Assembly (NCBI RefSeq): GCF_037975245.1
Contig: NC_092576.1
Span: 24,453,611-24,517,610 of the forward strand
DNA length: 64,000 bases
DNA from: Apostichopus japonicus
Lineage: Eukaryota; Echinodermata; Holothuroidea; Aspidochirotida; Stichopodidae
Direction: 5' to 3'
Positions 1 to 14,200 of the stretch are shown here, in pieces. Each line of letters opens with the position of its first letter. Position 1 is the stretch's first letter. Both the position numbers and the translations under genes were made by a program. The notes beneath the pieces are model-generated. The model had not been told where the DNA came from. It searched no databases and worked only from the letters and a program-made list of their open reading frames with translations.

Positions 1-339
1 CTTGCATAATTTAATCATCATACTTTATTGTCACAAAGTTTTAGTATATACTCACAATAAAATATATATACCTTTAATTATCTAGGCTGGTTAACGAGCT
101 TCTTAAAAATGACATATTTATTTAACATATATTATACACCTATATCCACCCACACTATGAATAATTAGAACTACGTTCATCCACGCTGTGAATAGTAATA
201 ACTTTGTGCAGCCAGGATGCGAATAATTTTAATTATATATGCACCCATGCTATGAATAATTATGACTACCAAACAGTTATGATTTTCACACCATTGCGAG
301 TGTTTCATATAAATTCAATATTATTAGAAGAGAAATAAA

Positions 340-845
340 AAATTGATATTATGACCAAACTTACCGTGAACTAGTCACAGTTTGCGATTAGACTGACATG
401 CCATAATCTTAATTTAATAATAAATCATTAATAACATCTGCAGTGTATTCATATGAAATTTTTAAACTGTAGCAAAATACTGTAAGATTATCTTCAAACT
501 GCAAATACCGCAATCATGAATAAAAATTCATGATTTATCAAATTATTCAAGATATCTCTACCTGTATTATTTTATTAAAGATATTTATTAATATTTGTTA
601 AAGAAATATGAAATTGATAGTATGACCAAAATTACCGTAAACTAGTCACAGTTTGCGGTTAAACTGTCATGCCATAATCTTAATTTAATAATAAATCATT
701 AATATCTGCAATGTATTCATACGCAATTCTTAAACTGTAGCAAAATACTGTAAGATTATCTTCAAACTGCAAATACCGCAACCGTTAAGAAAAATTCATG
801 ATTTATCAATTTATTCAAGATATCTCTGACTGTATTATGCCGTTA
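340..845. repeat. Tandem duplication, about 280-bp period, two copies
   Basis: The segment beginning near 345 (ATGACCAAACTTACCGT) recurs near 625 with few changes: the same order of GTCACAGTTTGCG, GCCATAATCTTAATTT, a CAAACTGCAAATACCGCA block and a TTCAAGATATCTCT block. Copies differ by scattered substitutions and small indels, so the duplication is not very recent. No coding potential is seen. Confidence 0.85.
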
Positions 846-1289
846 AACTCAATCACTAAGATAAATAAATAAATACAATATTACCACTGTATATTATATT
901 TTTCAAAATGCCATATTTATTAAACCATAAATAGTAATCTTCCTTTAAGTGATCTTATTGGATTTCCAGCATCACGTGATATTTAAAAGTGATTACGCCA
1001 GACTCATTAATTACGTAATAAAGCAACAACTTTAAGGTCATCCCTTTCCAATAAAAATTAGGGATCAGAAATTTCGACAATCGTGGTACTCCGAGTCGGT
1101 AATCCTGTGCAAAATTGCTTTAAAACCGTAATTAATTTAGTAGCAATGTTCATGTAAAATAACATGATAGATATTCATTTATTTTCCGTCTCACTTTGCC
1201 AATTTATGCTTATTTTTGTAGTAAATATTCTTCATGGTGAATGAGTCGCATACGAGTCTAAGAGTTAATTTCACTAAACCCGTTTGCTG

Positions 1290-1770
1290 CACAGGGACAG
1301 CCTCTCACAGAGCTCGGGTTCAAATCCCGGACGGGTTTTGAACACAGCTCTTAGAACTCATGTGTCGGTACTTCTAGAGATCGGACTCTAGTGTCCTTTT
1401 GAGAGTTTTAAATATATGTGAAATACAAGGTGAGGCAAATACAGTTTTCATTAGTCATATAGTAATACAAAGTGTCAGAACAAATAATAACAATAGTGCG
1501 TAGTTATAACTAAAATTGCAAGGTCATTAAGAAAAACAATGCAAGTTTATAATCAACGATGACAAAACGGGAGATATATATGTGGTTTTGCAGTTTTTAT
1601 GCAATTTATTGTCAGATTGTATATAACAAATTTTCTACCCTTTTTATACCTTACATTAACGATTTATATATTTGTATATCATGTTTGTATGTATGTTACT
1701 GTAAAGCGCCTTAGAGCAATTTCTTATTGGATAAGGCGCTATAGAAGTTTTGTAAAATAAAATAAATATG
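1290..1770 (+). repeat. Possible SINE remnant: B-box-like motif and hairpin 3' tail
   Basis: A polymerase III B-box-like sequence, GGGTTCAAATCCCGG, lies at about 1317. About 380 bp downstream is AGCGCCTTA / TAAGGCGCT, a perfect 9-bp inverted repeat (about 1706-1741) followed by an A-rich stretch. GCGC-stem tails of this kind are common at the 3' ends of invertebrate SINEs and their partner LINEs. No convincing A box or target duplication was found, so the two signals may belong to different repeats. Confidence 0.35.
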
Positions 1771-1779
1771 TATATAAGT

Positions 1780-4400
1780 ATATATATATATGAATCAAAA
1801 TGGAAATTTATAAGAAAGAATTATAATGTGCAAGAAAACAAGCATTTCAAAACAACAGTAATATTAATAACAAGCAATATAAGTAGTAACAAGCTATAGC
1901 ATATAGTAAAAAACAAAAGAAATTTATAACAGAGAATACAAGATAATAATCATCAATTACAAATAATGAGAAAGAATAGCAAAGTATAATAATTGAAAAC
2001 TTAATACAATCAGATCATAACAATTAAGGAATATTGAGATGGAATACAAAGGTTTAAGAAGTAAATCGATGATAAACAATACAAGGTATTCATCAACAGG
2101 AATATTTATGTGACAATACAAAGGTAAAATAATTAGGCTAATTAGAAACAATGAACAACAGTAACAACAAATAAACAAGATAGCAAACAATAGCAAACGG
2201 TAACAGACAATGCCTAATTATAACAAGCAATATACAAGGTAATTTGCAAGAAGGATAAAGTATAAAGGAATACAAAGGAATGATAAAAACCAAAAACAAT
2301 ACAAGGTAAATAGCAACAAGAAAATATAATACAACGAATGCCAAGGTATAAAAAAATTATAACATACACACCCAAGCAATAAGCAACACGAATAAACAAT
2401 GTAAAACGTGATAAATAATAACATAGCAGTAAGAAATAATATCAAATTATTATAAAAAAATATACATCAAAATAATAATCAACAATGAAAAAATATCATA
2501 AGAAATACAAAGGTCATACAAAGGTAAAAATGTGACAAATAATACAAGGTAAATATATCAAGTAAAATTGATGAGAAAGAATACCAAAATATGAGAAATA
2601 ATATAAAAAAACGATTCACGAAAATCACCACCCCAAAATAAATTCAACCAAATAATTGCAATTAATAAGAAAGAATAGCTTGCACTCAAATGTGGCAATT
2701 ATCATTCTTAACTACCAGTGCCCAATTAACCTTGATTAACGCACTTGTCGGTTGCATATTATCCGAGGCCATATTTAATCAATGAATATTCATTAAGTAG
2801 GTTAATATTCTTCGTCTAGCGATAAACCCTTGAAGGCCGATATATTATGAAGCCAATTTCACTGACACGCGGCATAGTGCATGATCATAACAAATAGTTA
2901 ACAATCAATCAAATTACCCAATCAGGGTGCTTTCAATTGATGACGTCATCATGTCGTGCGGTTTCTTATACGGTCTCGTACTGGGCCTCTTTTAGTCAGT
3001 ATCAATTCAGTAGTTAATACATAATGTAATATACGTTACATATAGTTTTTTATTGATATGAGAACATTTCAGGTATAACTTTGAGTGCATGTGTCTAGTT
3101 AAATGACATCACGTACTCTATCACTGCGAGCGATCTGGGGCTACTGGACTTCATCATCATCGTTTGTGGAAATATGAAAAAGTCAACAAACAACAACATG
3201 GCGATATTAAAATCTATCCTTGTAAAAAACAAAATCATGGAAATGTAATACCCTTCCCCCCCCCCCCCCCCTTTAACGAAAAAAAAACCCAATTCGATAT
3301 TTATTTTCAGACTCCCTCCAAAACAAAAAAATCATGGAGGTGTCAAATCTTTGTTTAACTACAGAGCGATGCTAAACAACAGCATGGCGATATTTAATCT
3401 CTGTTAGCTATTAAAAACATATCTATTAAAACTTTCTAATTTCAAAACAGGAAAAAGACGATTATTTTTATTTGCTAAACAACACCAACAACCAAGGAAA
3501 TATATGAACTGACTATTCGCCAAGCAGAGCAAATAACTTAACCAGATATGACTTTAAACATTATATTATCTTCTACACATCATTGCTATATAGAAACTCT
3601 CTTTAACTAACAGCAGCATCACTACATTTTAAAAGGTCTCATGATTTTTTGGTCAAAGAAAGATACATCCAGAAATGATTTAACACCATTATGTATAAAT
3701 AACATTTAAAAACACTCGAAGTAACAAACGAAAACACAATTTTTTTCGAATGTATTTTTACGGAAGAAAAATCAAATTAATGTAAAGCATAAAAATGATT
3801 TTATTGAATATTTTTAGCCTTCAATATGAATAGATATATTGAGGCTTAACTCGTACTTTTTTAAAATAATTTTGGCTATGTCAATTTTTTTGTGACATCA
3901 CAATCCAGAATGTATTCCCAGCAACACGTATGACTAAATGTGTGGTCTACAGAAATCCGGTATAAAAGTGATATCATATATTTACGTAATACTTAACCCT
4001 ATACAATCGTAGTTTGTTTTCGGAATAGCTAAAGAAGTTATCAATTTGAAGCCCACCTTGAACATCTAAGATTGTAAATTCAACCCTTATCTTCAGATGT
4101 CTCGAACAATGCAGAGTGTTAATGTAAGAAATAAACACGACATAGTCAAAACGATATGAGTCTCGCTGGCGGTTGTGTTAATTAACATTCATGAATTATC
4201 ATACATAAATCAACAAACATAAATTAATATACTTTAAATTAACATACATAAATAATAGGAAAATACTCAGTCACTGGAAACTTGGGGAAGAATTTGAACC
4301 CAAAATAATTTCATATATTCGAATCAATATTCATTAAAGATATATACATTAAACAAGCGAAGATATGCATAGAGATTAATTATATTGTAGACACAATGTA
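1780..4400. other. Non-genic AT-rich stretch
   Basis: From about 1800 to 2640 the plus strand is strongly A-rich and full of degenerate ACAATACAAGGTA-like words. The remainder is unique-looking AT-rich DNA with a poly-C run near 3257. No splice-supported exon was found. Confidence 0.6.
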
Positions 4401-4500
4401 TAAGGCAGTTTGCTTATGTTGGCTCTATACAGGCAGACATTTACACATTTAAAAATTCATCTCTGTATTCGTCCGTTCGCATTGTTTAACGACTTAGGAA

Positions 4501-4505
4501 TACAC

Positions 4506-4552
<47 letters not shown>

Positions 4553-4593
4553 CATATATATATATATTTATATATATATAGGCTATATATATA

Positions 4594-4624
<31 letters not shown>

Positions 4625-4627
4625 CTA
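4501..4627. repeat. (AT)n microsatellite
   Basis: Alternating AT with occasional TTTATA and GGCT interruptions. The open frame across it encodes only IY/YI dipeptides and is not a gene. Confidence 0.95.
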
Positions 4628-4629
4628 TT

Positions 4630-5860
4630 CTAACATTCCAGCTGTTTTCCCTGTCAAGTCATGTGTTTTTTTTTTAAGAACGAATATAACGAACGAACGA
4701 ACATCACACGGACCACAAATATAATAATAATCAAATGCAATGTAATCCAACACTTGTTGATATTAAAAAATATAAGTTTACCTGTTGATCATCATATATG
4801 ATTGCTCGCATTGTTTTCACTCCATTAATTACTAAATCATTCCAATATTGATTGCTACTCTTGTTATTGCTTTCACAACGATTAAAACAAATAGTTTTCA
4901 ACATTATTTGTTGACACAGGTATAGTTTAAAGTTGGAAAAATACACAATATTAATTTTCATTATTTTCTTGTAAGAAAATAAACTAAATTAACGTGAAGA
5001 CTTTTATTAACACAGAATGTCTATATTACTTCATCACAATACTGAAGGAATATACTTAACTTGGATTTTTTTTCGTCAAATTTTCGTCATGATTTATAAT
5101 TTCTTAACTTAAGTTCAATATTCAGAAATATAATCATATATTTTTCATACTGCATATTTTGTCCAAAAATCTCCAAAACTAGGAGTTTTTTATTTTGTTT
5201 TTCCCCATTAAACAGCCCAAAGTGGAAAGAAACTTATATTCACTGCAAACCGATATGTTTTTGTAATGTTTAGATACTAAAAAGTTGTTTATTATAGTTT
5301 AATAGACGGGTCATAAGTGTCAGTCAAATTCCAAATTCCATGTATCCTGTTAATGTATTTATTAAACGTTTGAGACACATGTAGACACACGACATGTACG
5401 CGTGTACATATGCATGTAAACTGCGAAGTGGATCAAGATAACGCACAGAGTTCTTGCACATATTACTAGTAACCTCAAACAGTTAAAGAGAGTTTTCTAA
5501 AGCTCTGACAGGCTTTGAAAAACGAACAACATCATTTCTTTTGACATTTTATGAAAGTTGCTATAACAATAGATGGCCTTCTGAATAATTTAGGGACGAA
5601 AGGGACCTCAGAATTCAACTTCTTTTTTTTTGTTTTGTTTTGTACCACCTTAAAGCTAAAGAAAAGGAAGACTATGGATAATCAATTGTTGTTATGACAA
5701 CAACAGAACGTGTTCGATTTGGCGGGGCAAAACCCCGGCGACTAATAAAGCAACTCTCCATCAGGAATAATACGGAGACTTATAAATACCATCCGTAAGG
5801 TCCGATTTATTTGTTATAATTAAATGTATATCATTTTATGGTAAATACATCCTGCATGAT
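4630..5860. other. Non-genic stretch
   Basis: AT-rich sequence with no supported exon, RNA gene or recognisable mobile element. Confidence 0.5.
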
Positions 5861-5864
5861 GATG

Positions 5865-5950
5865 ATATATATATATATATATATATATTTGTATAAAAGT
5901 AGAAAGTATATATATGTATAGAAATTGATAGATATATATATATATATGGA
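5865..5950. repeat. (AT)n microsatellites
   Basis: Two short AT blocks separated by TTTGTATAAAAGTAG-like sequence. Confidence 0.9.
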
Positions 5951-5956
5951 TTAAAA

Positions 5957-6023
5957 ACATTAAAAACTCATTTCAAGTCACATTTAATAATATAGTGCTT
6001 AACTAATGTCACGTGCATATTCA

Positions 6024-6089
<66 letters not shown>

Positions 6090-6156
6090 TGAATATGCAC
6101 GTGACATAAGTTATGCACTATATTATTAAATGTGACTTGAAATGAGTTCTTAATGT
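5957..6156. repeat. 200-bp palindrome with (AT)n core
   Basis: The left arm (ATTAAAAACTCATTTCAAGT onward) and right arm are reverse complements over about 78 bp, with few mismatches (for example GTGCTTAACTAATGTC against GTGCATAACTTATGTC). They surround an (AT)n/(GT)n core. A foldback MITE or a hairpin-prone AT locus would both give this shape. No clear target duplication was seen. Confidence 0.85.
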
Positions 6157-6159
6157 TGC

Positions 6160-9100
6160 AATATACTAAAATTATTTCCCCGTCCATTTGTATAACACAA
6201 ATCAGCGAAATCTATCCGATTTCGCATCAACACCACATTAGAAGCCCCAACATCAAATAAAACTATACCCCTTTTTTTATCATATCATATCATATTTTAA
6301 TTTCACGTTAGTTTTCAAGTTTTATTGTTGTGTTTGAGTTTTATGTTTATAACTGTAGACTCCCAAACCTCATAGCATAGGATCATAGAGAAATAAAAGA
6401 AAAATGTAAGAAATAAGAAAGTCTTTATTTTTTGTCACATTAAACACAATATTTGGCATAATACATGATTAAAGTTGTACACGGTTGATATACATGTCAC
6501 TAATTTACAGTGATATCGTACAATTAGTTGCTCTTCCAGTTATCTCGTTTAAATTAAGACCGACGTCTGGGAGATGTGACACCGTTTTAAGAGTCATAGT
6601 TAATTGTGATGGACGAGGATATTTAGTTAACTGTTATATAGATAAGAATAAAAACATTTATTATTTCAAACCAAAATTGACTTTTGTAAAAAAATCGAAA
6701 ATGTTACAACCGTTCTCCGTTATATGATGTAATTCATAGCATAAAAAAATCCCAACGTTGCTATGGATATTTGGCCTGCTGTTTCGTTTGCTTATCATAA
6801 CCACGAAAATAATTCATGGGCAAACTTATTAACAAGATTAAAACAAAATAAACATGAATTGAATTCAACAGTTAATTTATATATTATTTGTAATCGTACA
6901 TTGTAATTTATTTTTTTATAGTTCAGATGATTTCAAATAAAAAAAAAATGTATTTTTTTTTAAAACTTTTTTAACATAACCTCGTTCAAGTCTTCCTTTT
7001 CCATCTCTCGGCGCTTGGTGTATCTGAAGTAAAATATTCGTTGTATTGTTAAAAAACGCTCAATATAAATTTTAACGTCTGCAAGCCTAAGTTTACTTTA
7101 TAAACTGTTCAATATGCTATACCATTCCATTTAACATTCTAACACCAGAAGTACAAATTCTTATTTGCTCGTTTGCGCAACGATCGATATCAAATAGGAA
7201 GAACACGAAACTTTCCAGAAAGATCTGTAAAAGTCTCCGTATTTATCATCATGAGAAAGCAACAGGCTGCTCTGAAAAGCAAAGAAAATAGAACCAAGAC
7301 CAGGCAACAGAAAGTAATATACAAGAGCTGGTCGAAGAAATGAAAGCCACGGCGCAATAAAGCCCCTACTGTCAAGAAAAGATACACCCGAAGGGAACGC
7401 TACGACAAGACTGTTTGGTGACATTTAATTAGAAAAGGGTCTTCGATGACATTACATGAATATATCACTAGCGGGGGCAAAAAAATCCCTTTGAGTAAGC
7501 AGCTGACCCCTCTACCCCACGGGATATATATGAGATATGGACACAATTACATCTAACATTTGCTTGGTGCAATGAGTGATAGGCAATCCTTCTTTCAGCT
7601 ACGCGATGGGGCGGGGCTGGTTATATATCGCTCTGAATGAATACTGTTTAGATACGGTAGGCCTATACAGTTAGGCTGACGATAACGTATATAGATTCGT
7701 AGCAAAAATAAGTGAGGGCGTACTGTTTCAACTTCCGCTTCTTACGAACGATTCTTCCTTTAACAGCTAATTCTCACCATATTTATATACTCATTTGTGC
7801 CTACTTTGTAAATATATATTGTTTTCTAAAAACCTGAACGCATATTACAAAAATAATGTGTTAAGCTTCCTGCCCATGTCTGAGAGATATCGTCAGGTGG
7901 TCGTAAAAACGTCACGTGAGTGACTGTCGTTTTACTTTAGTCATCTATATAATGTTCTATATAACCACAATTCTTCTTCTCTTTTAAATATTTTGTTTTA
8001 ATTTTTTATTTATCAACTTTGAGGTATGTTTATTTTTAATATTATTGTCATCTATGCTTCATATTCGTTCAAATTGATTATCTGCTGACAATTTGCTTAT
8101 GTTCATTGAGAACTATTATTTTATTTACTTATCTCAATTTATTTGTAGTTTTTTTTTTCAATGCATTTTGGTGTCATGGTATGGATCGATGAGGTGTTAT
8201 TCCCAACCCAGTTCTAACTCATTTACACAATATATAAATCACTGTTATTCGATTCCCTAATTTATTCCTATAACATGGATTTGACAGACAGATTGTCCTC
8301 ACCACCCATATAAAGTAGTCCAGTTAACACGTTTCCGTGTCCACCCCTCTGTTTCGCTCAATGACAAACATCATATATAATTAAAAACTATTTGTAATAT
8401 TTATAATTAAACGCGATCGCCGTAAGACGAGACTGTTGTACCGATTACACCCCAGTTAATTCCCCAATTGTTCGTTCTCGATTAACTTCAGTCTCCATAT
8501 GAAATTCTATGTTGACACGGTAATGGTATACCGTACACAGGACGTGGGTTGTTAAGGGACGCACGTGTCCATTGAGATGGGGGGAGAGCGTGGGGGGAAG
8601 TGAACGCCTTGTCCTCATGGGATGAAATCAGAAAAGTGAAAAGTTTATCAGTGTTAAACCAATGTTATTATCTTTCTGATGAATTCATTAAATGGTTTAC
8701 TCATCTTTCCATGGTTTGCTCTGCCCAGCTTGGGATGGTTACCTGGCGTGTTTAATCATTTGCTTCCAACTTCCGGTACATCTACTCTTCATCCCGCCCC
8801 GTCTCTCAAATTACTTATCAAGATGAATTCCGTTTCTCGTCTTCGTAAAGATGTTTATCCGTTTCAAGTTCCTTTGCTCTGTTTCGTAAATCGATATTAT
8901 TTTCCATCTTCTCATATATTTTTTGTCCTGTTTTTTTATTCTTTTTTTGGTAAATGAAGTTATTCAATAGTTGAGTATAGTTTGGTTTTCAGAGCATGGA
9001 GCAATATTATTATTATTATTATTTTGGTTATCGCTGCGTTGCTTGTCAAAATAGAGAAAGAAAAAGAGAAGTTGGGTTGTATATTTTTCAGCGGTTCGTT

Positions 9101-9590
9101 ATTGTAAATTTATTTGAAGAGGAAAACTAGAGGCCGTATATATTATAATTTAAAATATGAAATAAAAAGAGTCATGTGTGCCGTAATAAAACAGGTCTAG
9201 ATGAAATATGCAAATAGAGAGTGATTTTCAGTAAGTGGTTTAATTTAAAACATGATATAACATAATTTTAGCGCATTTATATACATTGTAAATTATTATC
9301 TCTACATTTATCTATCAAGTTACGAGGAAAACACGTTCATTTTATTTATTTATTTTGAACTAGCAGTAGATCAATTCTAATTTCTACCAAACATGTAACA
9401 CACGCAAAAGAAGGTAATAACTGTATAACCTTTATCGCAAAAAAATTGTTGTCACTTTTGGTGATTTATTTTGTCAAAATCTCAAAAGCTTTAAGGTTAT
9501 TTATGAAAACTTATATATTTTGTTTAGATGTCTGGTATTTGTTTGTCTATCTTTGTGCTTTTGGATAGTTTACCATTTTTCTTCTGCATA
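6160..9590. other. Non-genic stretch
   Basis: AT-rich single-copy-looking sequence. Open frames of 60-92 codons exist, but none has splice context, a recognisable domain or codon bias, so none is annotated. Confidence 0.5.
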
Positions 9591-9597
9591 ATATTGT

Positions 9598-9705
9598 ATA
9601 TGTATTTTGTATTGAGGGCTCCTCTGGAAAGCAGTGCTTCTGCACTGAGCAGGACTACCCTCATTAAAGATGACAATAAAAAAAATAAAAAAATAATAAT
9701 AGTCA
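9598..9705 (+). repeat. Probable non-LTR retrotransposon 3' end
   Basis: A G/C-richer block (GGGCTCCTCTGGAAAGCAGT, then a short stem around GTGCTTCTGCAC) ends in TTAAAGATGACAATAAA and an A-rich repeating tail. This resembles the 3' termini of CR1/L2-type LINEs and their SINEs. No reverse transcriptase frame lies upstream, so it would be a heavily 5'-truncated copy. Confidence 0.4.
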
Positions 9706-9857
9706 ATCAACACTGAAACGGTTTAAAAATGGGGGAATGCTATAAATTAATTACTATTATGATAAAGCAGGGGTGAACTCGGTATGTATCGACCGAGTAA
9801 CATAGAAAGATATGAGGGCATTTATAGCTCCAATATTATTCATCTATATCATCAACT

Positions 9858-9859
9858 TC

Positions 9860-9912
<53 letters not shown>
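9858..9912. repeat. (AT)n microsatellite
   Basis: Pure alternating AT, about 27 units. Confidence 0.95.
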
Positions 9913-9917
<5 letters not shown>

Positions 9918-11060
9918 AGTATGATGACGTCATTGAAAACGATTCGTGACAGGCGATACATGTATATTACGTAATAGGACCATTGGTTTCCTCTATTTCT
10001 ATATACTATAGGCTGTTATAGAGTGCAGAGTGACCGAGTGTCTGAGTAAGGGCATATATATGCCTGTTCATTAATTAAATAGATTCCAGAGTCTTCACGT
10101 CAACTGTCATGAAGTTCGTCCGAGATATCGCATGGCTTTGAAAAGTTTTCAGTCTCCTAAGTCTGGAGTTTTTTTTTTTTTTTTTGCATTCATACGATTA
10201 AGAATTTGTTGGAATGTTCCCTTTTAATGACAAAAACTAAATTAATTCAGAATGGATAGTACACTCGACTGAGGTTGTATAAGTATCGTTAACTTCGTGA
10301 CGTCACTGACAGGTGGGAAAGAGAATTATCGTTGATGATAATAAGTAGTAAATCCATTAGTCGGAATTAGTTCGACTTGATGGCCAATCTGAAATTTTCA
10401 AGACATGTTACAAAACAATACGTTATGACGTCATATATTGCCAGTCCAGCCTAATTGAATAACAGAGCTTTAAATGTCAAACTAAACGTATCTGTACTAT
10501 ATACAACAGAGGTTGTATGCATGTTGTAAATAACATTAGAACCAAAACATAGACACGGAAGCCCCTTCTCGTCGAAGTATAACATGCGGGTGTATATAGT
10601 CACGTGATGCCATGCAGTGACCCTAGGGAAGTACTCCTGCCTTGGCGCAGTCGAAAAGTAGGACGTTTGGCATGCTGGAATTAAAATAGTAGTAAATTAA
10701 GAACAAGAAAAGCATTTGAATCAAAAGCCTAGTATAATCATCATGTTGTGTTTTATAACAAAGAGGTGCTACCGGGGGTTCGATTTAAAAAAAAAGAGCC
10801 CGTATGCTGATAATGTTGTGTGCAATGTAGGACAGGTGACACAAAACTTGGGACTATACCTCGGTGCCTCATAGTAAACAGTGGACGTTCTAACTAAAAG
10901 TAAGATTTTCTACGTGTCAGTGAACCGGAGAGGTGAGCCAACCTATAGGTCTGTCGGTTATCCATGTAAGAAATACTCCATACATAATGTACCCGGCCGC
11001 AGTATAGGCTTGGGCATCCGTGTGTAGAGCCCGAGGCCAGATGCCGTTGTTTTAATTAAT
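9913..11060. other. Non-genic stretch
   Basis: No supported exon or element. Several short TGACGTCA-like words occur (near 9923 and 10300), but no gene start follows them. Confidence 0.5.
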
Positions 11061-11061
11061 A

Positions 11062-11064
11062 TAG

Positions 11065-11099
<35 letters not shown>

Positions 11100-11191
11100 T
11101 ATATATATATATAGATATATATATATATAGATATAGATATAAATTTATATATATATAGATATATATATATATACATATATATAACTTTATA

Positions 11192-11250
<59 letters not shown>
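11062..11250. repeat. (AT)n / (ATAG)n low-complexity array
   Basis: About 190 bp of AT dinucleotides interrupted by ATAG and ATAAATTT. Minus-strand open frames over it are IY-repeat artefacts. Confidence 0.95.
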
Positions 11251-11254
11251 GCAC

Positions 11255-14200
11255 ACATTTGACCTATTGAATTCCCATTCAAAGTGTCTTTGTACTCCCC
11301 GGATCAGAAATATATTCAATGTGTCATATTAATTTATGTTATGATATATAGAGATATCATACTTCCCCTAACATCATCCGCTCTCTTTGTAACTTATGGA
11401 AACAAGTAATCTTTTTTTTTTTTATCCTTTGCATATACAGCGGTGGCTTTTCATTTGCTTTCACCTGTAATATCTCTTAGTAATGGACACCACAATGAAA
11501 CTAATATGAAAGCTACATTACTTCTCAAAAAAAGTGATTGAAATTTCCGAATGGAAAGGAACAAAGGCGAACATGACAATAGTTTGTCAGCTTCTGTTCT
11601 TGCTTATCTTTTCTCTTCTTTTAACATTTCTTTTTCTTTTCAACTTGTCGAAAAAGTGTGAATTTTCTTTGAGTAAATCTTGAAAGATAAGAATAAGTAT
11701 ATTGAACGGTTGTCGCTATAGACTGCTGACTGATCTATCACGCATTCAGTAATAAGTCAACCTATTGTGGCGGTTAATGATGATAATTATAATGATGGTG
11801 TTTTTTTTTAATATGACAGGGGTATATTATTCTTTGTTGCAATAGCTCCCAAGGTCGGTTGATCATGTCCTAAAGTGTATGTGAGAGAGAGCTTTGTATG
11901 TCTTTCCAAAATCGCATCCAATCATTTTTATGTTGTTTTTTCATTCTCCTTCAGATTTTTGGATGTTACAGAGTGAAACGAACTTTTCATTTCAAAACTG
12001 AACTAACTTATTGTTAGGAACTGTTTATCTCGGTAGCTATGGAGACACGCCGTACATATATATAGTTCAAAACAAATATTTCTAGTTAACTGATATTTTA
12101 CTATGAAAATCATTTATTCGACAGATGGTTGCCACAATTTTAATTCAAGATTATTTTTCTCTTTCCACCTCTCTCCACCTCTCTATCTCTCTGCCGCTCA
12201 CTTGAAAAGAATTCTCCTCAACTTGCTCTTCCAATAAACTTATACATATAGGTTATTGTAATGTAACATTAACATTCGGTATATAAACTGTATGATGAAT
12301 TTCGAGTCGGCGGTTCTCTTCAAACAGTTAATACACATACTAAACTTAATTGGTCCACAACATACTTATAGTTTCACAACTTTTCGAGTCACGTGACGTT
12401 CCCCCCCATTTGAGCGCTTTTTATTGAATATCACGGATCCTATATTTTCGATGACACCTTCACACCTCTGTTTTCAGGCAATATGGTTACGCGGTACTAA
12501 AGCAGTCTCATGTTGTCCCACCAGGCCGGTTAAAAGCATTCCATTGACGAACATACACCTTGATTAGAATTGATTGAATTTTGCCATAAAAAATACGGAC
12601 TTTAACAGTTATACTCCGTCTCCCCGAGTCGCCCTAACTTGATTTACACTGTCTGACTAATATTAGACGGTGTTGTCGTGCATGCTAGGCCCGACCAGGG
12701 GCGTCGTGTAATACAGTGTTCATTGATTCCAAAATGAAGACAAAGGCCTGTCGTCAGCTCGCGCCGGCCCTCTGGCCTCTGCCGGTCACTCAGCCAGACG
12801 GAATAATTTATACCTCTGACATTTGACTGCTATAGTTGATATACGCGCTCTTCGATTTATGCAGAATTTTACTTTAAAAAAGTTTATAAAAAGAGAAAAG
12901 CCAATTAAAACTTCAACCCCAAGTGCCTCAAAATAAACTTCTCCGTCGATCGGTTAGAATTCCTACATGTAGAACAATTTCATCAATTACAGGGAAAGGT
13001 CCAGTTGATGAACATCTCAAAACTGGCGGGTCATACAAACTTTAAAAAAAAACGTAACCCAATTTTCAGATTAGGTCTGGAGAATTTAGAATAGAGACGC
13101 TGTGTGTTATGTAGAGGATGGAGGCTTTCTAAAGTTTACAAATGTTTTGACCAAACATCACGATTATACTCTATGTGTCCACATGATTACCAAGCGACAC
13201 CGGCTCATCGTGAAGTAATTAAATTAGAACAAACGTTTAAAACATGAAAAAAAAATTATTGGGAATTGCGAGATTCGAGAAGAGTGACCTCAATATTACA
13301 ACAGTCCCTGCAGTGTTCTACAAACGCAACCGATTCAGACTGCAGAGATTACAGTAACTATACTGTAAATCTTGGCCAAGTTTTGTACATCAGTAAACAC
13401 TGGATCGTGCTGATAAATCGGTAGCTTGTGCTATTATGATTACAGTAAGAACTGAGGATATGTGTTATCCCGACAAATGTATCAAACTAGTGGATTTGTT
13501 GGGATTACACATATCCAAATTGTGGAATTTATCAAACAGAATTCACAGAGGTTACACTTTTGTCGGGACTTGTTCACGGGATTTTAAAGTTTGATTCCTC
13601 AAATGTCCCACTGCCTTTCGAAGTGTCTGCCACCTCACCCCACCCCCACCCCACCCCCACCTACCCACCACCACCCCTGACTTAACCATCCGCAGTCTTT
13701 GATCTTCGCCTACTAACTTACCTAACAGCAAACTAGGTTATGTATATTTGTTTGTCCTGCTCGCTTAACAAGGTCACGTGACATCAGTACACACTGGCTT
13801 TGTATCCCGGCGTACAACACTGGTAGATCTTTTTGCTTCAATGGAAATAAAAATTATTCACGCTTATTCAACTATTAATAGCACTATTCAACTCTTTGTA
13901 TTTATCATGCAATGTATATAGATATACGTTCTGTATATACCTGTGTAGGCATAATGAAAATGAATGCAGGCTTGAAGCCAAATATTAACATTAACTTATA
14001 TGTGTGACGTTATCAAGGTATACATGCGACCAACTTGTGAATCAGCTAAGCAAAGTATTTTTTTTTTCCTTTTCGGATATATCAAGGTTTTTAATCAGTT
14101 CTTACGAACTCAAGATAGAAAGCTTGGGCAAGTCTAGTTATACCATCAGAGATTAATTTAATTGTATCAGTTTTACTCTTTCATTTCCTCATTAATTTGT

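Noticed and set aside
4410-4724. Long open frame over an (AT)n array
   Set aside because: Its translation is IY/YI repeats from alternating AT; the same applies to frames over the arrays at 6030, 11065, 17820, 27560 and 33540.
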